A stretch of DNA of 10,276 nt from Methanobacteriota archaeon (lineage in GTDB: Archaea; Halobacteriota; Methanosarcinia; Methanosarcinales; Methanoperedenaceae), in contig JAHIFK010000332.1 in NCBI GenBank assembly GCA_018900975.1, positions 1-10,276 on the forward strand. The letters run 5' to 3'. Position numbers and translations under genes: made by a program. Below the pieces are notes generated by a model that saw nothing but the letters and a program-made list of their open reading frames with translations, was not told the DNA's origin and did no database searches. Shown here piece after piece: positions 5,501 to 10,276 of the stretch; the first letter of the stretch is position 1; each line of letters begins with the position of its first letter.

Positions 5501-6445
5501 TCACTCAACTTTCTTCAACCCGTCATTGATGGTGCTCTGGGGAAGAACTATGTAACCCTGTTCAGGAATATACTGCTGCCCTTCCGTGAGAGTCCATTTT
5601 ATGAAATCCTGCACGGTACCTGTGGGTTTTCCTCTGGTTACAAGGTTAAGGTCTCTTGCAGGCGGTGAGGGATACTTGCCAGCCCCTATTGCTTCAACGA
5701 TCTCGTCCATTGTACCGTAGAAGTTCTCTTCAGGGTCTATCTTACCATTCCCGTTCAGGTCAAGGGGTATTATTTCGATGCCTTCAACCGGTTTCCTTGT
5801 ATTCGCATCGTATGCAAAGCCTATGTTGTTATAACCGATACCGAGCTTGTCCTGCCTGACAGCTTCTGCAAGACCGGGGTCACCGTTCACGCCAACGCCA
5901 TTGAGTTTTTCCTGTTTGTACTTGCCCAGGTACGTAGCCCATGTCTCTGCAGCGCCGCAAGCATCCGATCTCGTATAAACATTTATCTTATCTGTAGAGC
6001 CAGTTCCTGCAACCTGTCCCCATGTTTTTACGGTTTCATTGATGTATATCTTCTCAAAGACATCTCGCTTCAATCCATTCGCTTTGAGTTGCGCAAGTAC
6101 AGGATTGTCCTTGTTGACTGTCGGTACTACCGCGTCCTTTGTTACGGCTATCCAGTATGCGCCTTTTTCCTCTTCAGCAGTTGTAATATCTCTTGAGACC
6201 ATGCCAATATCAACGAGTCCTCCAAGGGTATCAGTCAAGCCTTTTCCTGCGCCGCCTGCGCTGATGTCAAATTTAACTTTTGGATTCAGCTTCTTGTATT
6301 CCTCTTCCCATTTGAGCATCATGGGATATAGGGCAAAAGCTCCTGAGACGCGTATTGTTTCAGTATCCGGGTTATCTACACATCCTGATAATAATGCTGT
6401 GATAAAGATCGTAATTATAATACTTGCAATAATTTTTCCTTTCAT
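5501..6445 (-). CDS. pstS: Phosphate-binding lipoprotein PstS
   Basis: Numbers follow the ATG at 6445 (314 aa). The N-terminus MKGKIIASIIITIFITALLSGC is a lipoprotein signal with the modified Cys at 22. The mature protein, tethered outside the membrane, is a periplasmic-type binding protein that delivers phosphate to PstC/PstA. Ligand-loop motifs are VSGAFALYPMM, DISAGGAGKGL, MVSRD and TRSDACGAAETW. An insert DLNGNGKIDPEE (about 229-240) matches an EF-hand or dockerin calcium loop residue for residue. GAGGTG (plus about 6452-6457) lies 6 nt before this ATG. A GTG three codons earlier lies within that site and is rejected. The ATG overlaps the stop of a small upstream frame (TGATG). First transporter gene of pstSCAB; no phoU follows. 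Confidence 0.96.
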   Translation of the reverse strand: MKGKIIASIIITIFITALLSGCVDNPDTETIRVSGAFALYPMMLKWEEEYKKLNPKVKFDISAGGAGKGLTDTLGGLVDIGMVSRDITTAEEEKGAYWIAVTKDAVVPTVNKDNPVLAQLKANGLKRDVFEKIYINETVKTWGQVAGTGSTDKINVYTRSDACGAAETWATYLGKYKQEKLNGVGVNGDPGLAEAVRQDKLGIGYNNIGFAYDANTRKPVEGIEIIPLDLNGNGKIDPEENFYGTMDEIVEAIGAGKYPSPPARDLNLVTRGKPTGTVQDFIKWTLTEGQQYIPEQGYIVLPQSTINDGLKKVE

Positions 6446-6589
6446 CAATTCCACCTCGAATTTCTTAATACGCTCTCCTGTTCTTGCAGGAAATCCCTTA
6501 TCTGTATGAACTCTTCACTATGTTCCTTATATCTTTTCATTAAATCGCTGTCATCAATAACAGCAAAGACGATCCCTTCTTAGATTCAT
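6445..6589 (-). other. Chain of three tiny overlapping ORFs running into pstS
   Basis: On the minus strand an ATG at 6589 opens 11 codons (MNLRRDRLCCY), ending in TGA that overlaps the next ATG (6554, TGATG). That four-codon frame (MTAI) ends in TAA overlapping an ATG at 6540 (TAATG). The third frame has 31 codons (MKRYKEHSEEFIQIRDFLQE...) and ends in TGA overlapping the pstS ATG. The pstS ribosome-binding site lies inside the third frame. Its reading frame is also open 13 codons further upstream, so a decayed gene is an alternative. The arrangement suggests translational coupling or a leader-peptide control of pstS, but ribosome-binding sites for the first and third frames are weak. Confidence 0.3.
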
Positions 6590-6599
6590 TTTTCGTATT

Positions 6600-6650
6600 C
6601 CTGCTTATGACTGATAAGCATCTGCAAATAAGCAGGGATACATAAATATG
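6600..6650 (-). promoter_or_regulatory. Candidate pst promoter with TGCTTAT/ATAAGCA operator
   Basis: TGCTTAT (6602-6608) and ATAAGCA (6614-6620) form a perfect 7-bp palindrome with a 5-bp spacer, and ATAAGCA recurs at 6628-6634. The outer pair extends to CCTGCTTAT (6600-6608) and ATAAGCAGG (6628-6636). A TATA-like CATATTTATG (plus 6641-6650, minus strand) would put transcription start at about 6615-6620, inside the repeats. A protein bound here would block initiation, as expected of a phosphate-responsive repressor; the regulator is unknown. Confidence 0.45.
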
Positions 6651-6682
6651 CATAGAAACAGGCAATAATTGTTAGTGACGAA

Positions 6683-6709
6683 CCCCGGATTGCTTCGCAA
6701 AATCCGGGG
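6683..6709. repeat. Strong GC-rich palindrome, REP- or terminator-like
   Basis: CCCCGGATT (6683-6691) and AATCCGGGG (6701-6709) are perfect complements. The loop GCTTCGCAA can extend the stem with TTGC/GCAA. It stands in AT-rich DNA 50 bp downstream of the lipoprotein stop on the minus strand, ahead of the pst promoter. It could stabilise or terminate the lipoprotein transcript. No long T-run follows on either strand. Confidence 0.6.
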
Positions 6710-6758
6710 CATCTAAAGGATGCTCGTTAATATTTTGTGAGATTTATTTTCTTTTAGA

Positions 6759-7061
6759 CTATTCTTTCTTCCATATTATTCCTTCATTGTCAATAATATT
6801 CTTTCCTTCTACCTTACCTTCTACACCCAGGCCTGATGGGAGAATTAAAAATATCTGTTTGTCATTGATTTCATAAGTACCTGAAACGATAAAACCATCT
6901 TTTTGTTGATAAACAAAGAAGGTTCCATCAGAATTCAACTCCATATAGTCACCAGGAACTTCTGTGTTGACATATTTCCCTTCAATGCCCGATTCTAAGC
7001 ATCCACCAACGAGAAATACGGTCAATATTAAAAATACAATCATTGATTTTTTCATTTTCAT
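6759..7061 (-). CDS. Small predicted lipoprotein with beta-rich domain
   Basis: The 100-residue product begins MKMKKSMIVFLILTVFLVGG, a lipoprotein signal with the lipid-modified Cys at 21 (LVGGC), so it should sit on the outer face of the membrane. The mature part has the repeating turn-and-strand pattern IEGKYVN, YMELNSDGTFFVYQQ, VSGTYEI, KQIFLILPSG, VEGKVEGKNIID and GIIWKK, as in small beta-barrel lipoproteins common in methanogens. No enzymatic motif is visible and function is unknown. GGAGG lies 4 nt before the chosen ATG (10 nt before the next in-frame ATG). A longer frame from 7085 places the ribosome-binding site within its own codons and is rejected. Upstream inverted repeats and a TATA-like box suggest regulated expression. 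Confidence 0.85.
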   Translation of the reverse strand: MKMKKSMIVFLILTVFLVGGCLESGIEGKYVNTEVPGDYMELNSDGTFFVYQQKDGFIVSGTYEINDKQIFLILPSGLGVEGKVEGKNIIDNEGIIWKKE

Positions 7062-7111
7062 ATTTCCTCCTGTTTTATTTGGCATTTATATTTTGCAGTC
7101 ACCGGTATACC

Positions 7112-7172
7112 CCGTACGTTGTACGAGGCCTGTATATAGTGGTTTTTTAGGAGTATACACAAAATACTCCTA
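7112..7172 (-). promoter_or_regulatory. Lipoprotein promoter region with two inverted repeats
   Basis: On the minus strand a TATA-like CTATATAC (plus 7132-7139) lies between two palindromes. Upstream, TAGGAGTAT (7148-7156) pairs perfectly with ATACTCCTA (7164-7172) over 7 bp. Downstream, CGTAC (7113-7117) pairs with GTACG (7121-7125) over 3 bp, close to the expected transcription start near 7110. The layout suggests activator and repressor sites for the lipoprotein gene. Which proteins bind is unknown. Confidence 0.4.
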
Positions 7173-7542
7173 TTAGAGTTAGGGGTGCAGGGCTTCAACG
7201 TGGGGCGACTATGAAGGTGCGCTGCAAGCCTTACCCACATGGCTTACCATTTCCTACGAAGTCACCTGCAACAGTTTATTTTTGTTTTCATCATATTTTA
7301 ATCTGACGGTCGATGAGTGATGCGGTGATTTAAGTTAATTTAACTCTTTATTCCTATCATAACCGCAGAAAATATACGTTTATTACTAAAATATTAGTAA
7401 TAATTATGTTTTAAAGAAACAAGCCTGTGAGGTAACAAAAGCGCTCATGGAAGAAAGGGAGATCGAAGGCATCAGGGTATAATTCATTCCATTATGGTTA
7501 TTCCTGATCGTATTTTGATATCAGGATGAGAGGCGCCCGTCC
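7173..7542. other. Gene-poor stretch with palindromes and coding debris
   Basis: No complete gene is visible. Two perfect AT-rich palindromes stand out: AGTTAA-T-TTAACT at 7333-7345, and TTATTACTAA (7380-7389) with TTAGTAATAA (7394-7403). A T-rich tract at 7277-7290 could end a plus-strand transcript. A short plus-strand frame ending at about 7482 reads LKKQACEVTKALMEEREIEG near its end, protein-like but without a start, and may be a gene fragment. The segment 7182-7272 is more GC-rich than its flanks and unassigned. Confidence 0.4.
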
Positions 7543-7887
7543 CTATCGCATCCCTCTCTCAATCTCATCCAGTATCCTCGCAGCAGTCTCGCGACTGACA
7601 AAAAGCTCATGGATCTCCTCAAGCTCCCTGCTCCACGCATAGCTATCGATATTCCATGTAATGCCAGGATATTTTACATTCATTAAAATGAGCCCATTCG
7701 GTTCCATCGGCTGGAGCGTATCGGTTATTGAGCGGTCAAGCATCATCGTAAGCCACGCCCCATCTTTTTCGCCCTTTCCTATGAGTTTCAGGGCAGCGGC
7801 GATCTTGCGTACCATGTGCTGCAGGAACCTGTTCCCCGCGATATCGAGATAAAACCAGTCGCCATCATTCCTGAGAAAAAGATAACT
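7543..7887 (-). pseudogene. truA: 5'-truncated truA (tRNA pseudouridine synthase A), C-terminal part
   Basis: The minus frame from a stop at 7888-7890 to TAG at 7545-7543 encodes about 114 residues matching the end of TruA: GDWFYLDIAGNRFLQHMVRKIAAALKLIGKG, then APSF-region substitutes, LQPMEPNGLILMNVKYPG and a C-terminal helix. TruA (about 260 residues) makes pseudouridine in the tRNA anticodon arm (positions 38-40). The catalytic Asp and the whole N-terminal half are missing, and the next 5' sequence is the promoter of the toxin-antitoxin pair. An internal ATG within LQHMVRK could yield 90 residues but has no ribosome-binding site and no catalytic residue. A functional copy elsewhere is expected, because the enzyme is broadly conserved. 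Truncation probably came with arrival of the neighbouring module. Confidence 0.85.
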
Positions 7888-7920
7888 TTATAACTTGAAA
7901 AAACATATAAATATTCAAGT
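7886..7920 (+). promoter_or_regulatory. Toxin-antitoxin promoter with flanking operator
   Basis: ACTTGAA (7893-7899) and TTCAAGT (7914-7920) are perfect complements 14 bp apart, enclosing the AT-rich CATATAAATA. A second TATA-like TTTATAA lies at 7887-7893. With the antitoxin ATG at 7927, the second box gives a leader of about 10 nt. The first would give a leaderless or internal start. A dimeric ribbon-helix-helix antitoxin binding the two arms would shut its own promoter, the usual autoregulation of such pairs. Confidence 0.55.
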
Positions 7921-7926
7921 GATCAG

Positions 7927-8247
7927 ATGCCTACTACGGTTGAAATAAAAGGAGAGTTCGAAATAAAAATAAAGCGTTTGATAGATGCAGGGTTATATGG
8001 GAACACAGCCGAAGCTGTTCGTGACGCACTGCGCCATATGCTCAGGGAATACGATGAGAAAGATATTGCGGTCGGACTATATAGGCAGGAAAAAGTCTCA
8101 CTTGCCAAAGCTGCCGGAATTGCGGGGGTCTCAATAACCAGAATGAAAGAGATCCTTATTGAAAAAGGCATTAGACCCAGGCTTGGAGTGGAAGGGGTAA
8201 GAGAGCTTTACGAGGACTATGAAACTTTGAAGGGGACAGAAGATTGA
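7927..8247 (+). CDS. Antitoxin: ribbon-helix-helix plus UPF0175 domain
   Basis: The 106-residue protein has an N-terminal ribbon-helix-helix segment (about 1-42: strand TTVEIKGEFEIKIKRLI, then GNTAEAVRDALRHMLREYDE), as in CopG/ParD antitoxins. A UPF0175-type helix-turn-helix follows (about 46-82: IAVGLYRQEKVSLAKAAGIA, then GVSITRMKEILIEKG). The C-terminal LGVEGVRELYEDYETLKG is probably the toxin-contacting tail. It overlaps the downstream PIN gene by 4 nt (stop TGA inside the start region), so both are made together. UPF0175 proteins are recurrent partners of DUF3368 PIN toxins in archaea and cyanobacteria. The start is ATG at 7927, preceded by GTGATC at 7919-7924. It presumably neutralises the toxin and represses the promoter through the inverted repeat just upstream. 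The family call is strong, the role inferred from pairing. Confidence 0.88.
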   Translation: MPTTVEIKGEFEIKIKRLIDAGLYGNTAEAVRDALRHMLREYDEKDIAVGLYRQEKVSLAKAAGIAGVSITRMKEILIEKGIRPRLGVEGVRELYEDYETLKGTED

Positions 8248-8741
8248 TTGTCCTGGATACAAGCGTTTTGAGTGCGTTCTCTGAGATCGGAAGGTTTCCT
8301 CTGCTAAAGGAGATTTTAAACCGGTTGAGCGCTAAAGCCATTATTCCGCATACCGTGGAAAATGAAATCATATTCCAGGAAGCCATATCCGCCCTGAAGA
8401 ACAACGGCGGATGGATAGACATAGAAGAGGCGCAGGATTTTGAAAAATATCTTTCAAAATTACATGACGGCGAAGCTGGGGTTATTGCACTGGCAAAAAA
8501 ACATGGCTGGATCGCAGCTCTTGATGACCTTGACGCAAGGAAGATCGCAAAGAAAGAATCTGTGAAGATAACAGGCACACTGGGATTGCTAAAAGTGGGG
8601 TATGAACTCTGTCCGATAAAAGATAAACCTGAACTCCTGAAAATAATTAATGAGCTGAGAACGAAGGGATTTTTTATGGCGCCTGATATCATTGAAGGGA
8701 TTCTGGATACGAAAAAGAAAACGAAAGCCAGGAAGGGATGA
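8244..8741 (+). CDS. DUF3368 PIN-domain ribonuclease toxin
   Basis: The 165-residue protein is a PIN-fold RNase of the DUF3368 family, predicted to cleave RNA with a metal-binding acidic cluster. Visible acidic positions are Asp5 (IVLDTSVLSAF), Glu41 (HTVENEIIFQEA), Glu77 (LHDGEAGVIALAKK) and Asp94/Asp95/Asp97 (AALDDLDARKIAKK). The family-specific ITGTLGLL follows at about 109-116, and a Lys/Arg-rich tail ends the protein. All expected catalytic acids appear present, so it should be active. The start is TTG at 8244, preceded by AGGGGA (8231-8236) with 7 nt gap. It overlaps the antitoxin stop, and the MIVLDTS beginning is the usual one for the family. RNA target unknown. Confidence 0.9.
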   Translation: MIVLDTSVLSAFSEIGRFPLLKEILNRLSAKAIIPHTVENEIIFQEAISALKNNGGWIDIEEAQDFEKYLSKLHDGEAGVIALAKKHGWIAALDDLDARKIAKKESVKITGTLGLLKVGYELCPIKDKPELLKIINELRTKGFFMAPDIIEGILDTKKKTKARKG

Positions 8742-9043
8742 ATTCAAGGTTCGGACTGGAAACGCATTTTTCAATTTCTGATGCCAGGGGGCGCCCGATC
8801 GCATAACATGAATACCCCGGGTGTGAGCGAAAAACATGAGGTCGCTCAGCGCAATCTGGCGCTCGTTGCGCCTGTTGGAGATCATACCCATGCTGATAAA
8901 GGAGATCGAAAGAGTCATTCATATATTTTAAAGCGTCGGTTCATCTCATATTCGGCTTCTTTCATTTTGGAACAATACTTTCACGACGCATGGCATTTAC
9001 ATATAATATAGTTATTTCAATAGACACTCAGGTGGCACTTGGA
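8742..9043. other. Intergenic region with possible coding remnant
   Basis: No complete gene is supported. The part at about 8780-8910 is more GC-rich than its flanks and is open on the minus strand in two phases; one reads ISMGMISNRRNERQIALSDL in a protein-like way but lacks a ribosome-binding site and known motif. It may be a decayed gene. At 8995-9009 an AT-rich TATA-like tract (ACATATAATATAG) and AGGTGG at 9030-9035 serve the nuclease gene that follows. Confidence 0.35.
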
Positions 9044-9694
9044 ATGAAAATAGTAATTGATCATCGGGAGAAGCGCGGAGGTGTAATAGAGGAACTTCAA
9101 AAGCTTGGCGCAGACATCGATTTCGCTGCCTTGCAAGTAGCGGACTATGTCGTAAGTGACCGCGTGGCATTTGAAAGAAAGACGGTTGATGACTTTTTTG
9201 CTACCATGTTCGAGCGCAGGGAACTATTTTCACAGCTTAAGGACCTTTCAAGATCGTACCAGCTGCCAATCCTGATAATGGAAGGCGAAGATCCGTTCTT
9301 TTATTCAAAACGTAGAGTAAATCCAATGGCGATACAGGGCTTTCTCAATACCATTGCCCTCATGCGCATACCAACACTATATACGCTCAATGCGGCAGAG
9401 ACTGCGCAGGTCATTTTCATGATCGCGCAAAAAGAACAGGATTGCAGGAAAAAACCATTCAATTTGCATGGAAAGCGAAGCCTCCTCTCACAAAGCAAAT
9501 TAAAGGAATATGTCGTATCATCGATCCCTGGCATTGGTCCGATCGTAGCAGGAAATCTGCTATGTCATTTTGGAAGCGTTGAGAAGATAATGACAGCGAA
9601 GCGTGAAGAACTTATGAAAGTGGATCGTGTAGGATCAAGGACAGCTGATAATATAAGAAAACTTGCCGCAGAGCAGTTTAGAAATGATTGCTAG
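9044..9694 (+). CDS. XPF/Hef-family ERCC4 nuclease with tandem HhH
   Basis: Numbers follow the ATG at 9044 (216 aa). It is a structure-specific DNA nuclease of the archaeal XPF/Hef family, acting on branched DNA such as forks and flaps. The ERCC4 nuclease covers about 1-135: IDHRE (5-9), ADYVVSDRVAFERKTVDDF with Asp34, the ERK catalytic triplet 44-46 and Asp50. The usual GDY is ADY here. A (HhH)2 domain covers about 155-212: IPGIGPIVAGNLLCHFGSVE and VDRVGSRTADNIRKL. There is no helicase domain, so it resembles the short crenarchaeal XPF rather than full-length Hef. AGGTGG (9030-9035) with 8-nt gap selects this ATG; an 18-codon upstream extension is unlikely. The short form is often regulated by PCNA binding, but I see no clear PIP box at the C-terminus (QFRNDC). 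Confidence 0.93.
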   Translation: MKIVIDHREKRGGVIEELQKLGADIDFAALQVADYVVSDRVAFERKTVDDFFATMFERRELFSQLKDLSRSYQLPILIMEGEDPFFYSKRRVNPMAIQGFLNTIALMRIPTLYTLNAAETAQVIFMIAQKEQDCRKKPFNLHGKRSLLSQSKLKEYVVSSIPGIGPIVAGNLLCHFGSVEKIMTAKREELMKVDRVGSRTADNIRKLAAEQFRNDC

Positions 9695-9823
9695 AATAAA
9701 TCTATCTACGTTATTCCGCATTCATCTGCAATTCTGGACTGCGCCCCTTCGAGTGGACAATTAGTTAAGGTGGAATATCTGAAGCCTCAGCCCGTAACGC
9801 CAGCAAACCATGGCCTTGTTGAG

Positions 9824-9903
9824 CGAAAGCTTTTTATCGAACCACAAACATGAAACAACAAAAAATAGCGAACACCTAAATGCATTTTAGCTTATAAGGA
9901 GGT
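9824..9903 (+). promoter_or_regulatory. Thermosome promoter and leader
   Basis: CGAAAGC (9824-9830) followed by TTTTTATC (9831-9838) is a good archaeal BRE plus TATA match. Transcription start is expected at about 9858-9862, leaving a leader of about 50 nt. The leader has a near-palindrome CTAAATGCATTTTAG (9876-9890, one extra T), CTTATAAG (9891-9898), and the strong ribosome-binding site AAGGAGGT at 9896-9903, 5 nt before the ATG. The rest of 9695-9823 shows no gene. Confidence 0.6.
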
Positions 9904-9908
9904 AATTT

Positions 9909-10276
9909 ATGACAGGTCAGATGGGCGGACAGCCTATATTTATATTAAAACAGGGAACAGAACGCAGCCGAGGAGAAGAAGCAAAGCGCAGTAACATAAT
10001 GGCTGCGCGTGCAGTCGCTGAAGCTGTAAGAACTACGCTGGGTCCAAGGGGTATGGACAAGATGCTTACAGACCCGGCAGGGCTAGTTACTATTACGAAC
10101 GATGGCGCGACCATTCTGGATGAGATGTCTATCAAACATCCTGCAGCAAAGATCGTAGCTAATGTGGCGAAGACCCAGGACGACGAGGTCGGGGACGGCA
10201 CCACCACAGCCGCTGTGCTGACTGGTGAGCTTCTAAAAGGCGCCCAGGAACTGATGGAGAAGGGAATTCACGCAAC
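9909..10276 (+). CDS. ths: Thermosome subunit (group II chaperonin), N-terminal part
   Basis: The window ends after 122 codons of a protein of about 540-550 residues, so the gene is cut by the edge. It is a subunit of the archaeal ATP-driven folding chaperonin, a double ring with a built-in lid, in the cytoplasm. The N-terminus MTGQMGGQPIFILKQGTERS is followed by the equatorial ATP-binding motifs TLGPRGMDK (43-51), TNDGATIL (63-70) and VGDGTTTAAV (94-103), all intact. The start at 9909 has AAGGAGGT 5 nt upstream, the strongest ribosome-binding site in the window, consistent with abundant expression. Archaea carry one to several paralogous subunits; which one this is cannot be told from the fragment. 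It is separated from the nuclease by 214 bp with its own promoter. Assignment very secure. Confidence 0.97.
   Translation, partial: MTGQMGGQPIFILKQGTERSRGEEAKRSNIMAARAVAEAVRTTLGPRGMDKMLTDPAGLVTITNDGATILDEMSIKHPAAKIVANVAKTQDDEVGDGTTTAAVLTGELLKGAQELMEKGIHA

Noticed and set aside
7058..7240. 60-codon minus-strand frame upstream of the lipoprotein gene
   Set aside because: No ribosome-binding site; runs through the lipoprotein promoter and palindromes.
8781..9011. 76-codon plus-strand frame between toxin and nuclease genes
   Set aside because: No ribosome-binding site and competing open frames on both strands; low complexity and His/Ser-rich.
1..10276. CRISPR array, tRNA, rRNA or complete insertion sequence
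   Set aside because: No regularly spaced direct repeats with spacers, no cloverleaf, no rRNA motifs and no transposase gene were seen on either strand.

Overview
The window reads as euryarchaeal DNA, most like a Methanosarcinales-type genome (methanogen or ANME-2 relative). The evidence is an archaeal initiation factor aIF1A, a stand-alone TRAM-domain protein, an XPF/Hef-family ERCC4 nuclease, a group II chaperonin (thermosome), BRE/TATA-type promoters, and GAGGTG-type ribosome-binding sites placed 4-8 nt before starts. The clade assignment is inference from gene content; no rRNA or tRNA gene is present.

Layout. Positions 2-286 carry the C-terminal end of a GxxExxY-family protein (PD-(D/E)XK-like). 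Positions 287-1386 have no secure gene. This stretch holds a 28-codon frame with a good ribosome-binding site, a GC-rich structured island (about 524-730), an 83-codon frame without a start, and a set of competing inverted repeats followed by a T-run. aIF1A (1387-1701, +) ends facing an unlisted-type 52-residue Cys-rich small protein (1711-1869, -). A minus-strand pair follows: a TRAM protein (2259-2471) and a CxxC-x17-CxxC zinc ribbon (2037-2240). The pair has a very good BRE/TATA promoter and a leader that can fold over the TRAM ribosome-binding site.

The core is a minus-strand phosphate-uptake operon in the order pstS (5501-6445), pstC (4541-5434), pstA (3689-4540), pstB (2684-3679). PstS is a lipoprotein that captures phosphate outside the cell, PstC/PstA form the channel, and PstB is the ATPase. 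PstB carries an extra C-terminal TusA/SirA-like domain with a CPxx cysteine motif, an unusual link between phosphate uptake and sulfur-carrier chemistry or redox. Upstream of pstS there are repeated TGCTTAT/ATAAGCA half-sites and a chain of tiny stop/start-overlapping ORFs that runs into the pstS start. No phoU is visible. A lipoprotein gene (6759-7061, -) lies upstream of this operon.

From 7086 to 8990 the region looks reshuffled. There are several perfect inverted repeats and a 5'-truncated truA (tRNA pseudouridine synthase, C-terminal part only). A type II toxin-antitoxin pair then begins exactly where truA breaks off: an RHH+UPF0175 antitoxin and a DUF3368 PIN toxin. Its promoter is flanked by a perfect inverted repeat. 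The right end returns to housekeeping genes: a compact ERCC4/(HhH)2 nuclease (9044-9694) and the first 122 codons of a thermosome subunit with its own promoter.

Most genes belong to known families. The candidates for something new are the PstB-TusA fusion, the leader structures before the TRAM and pstS genes, the small Cys-rich protein, and the GC-rich island.
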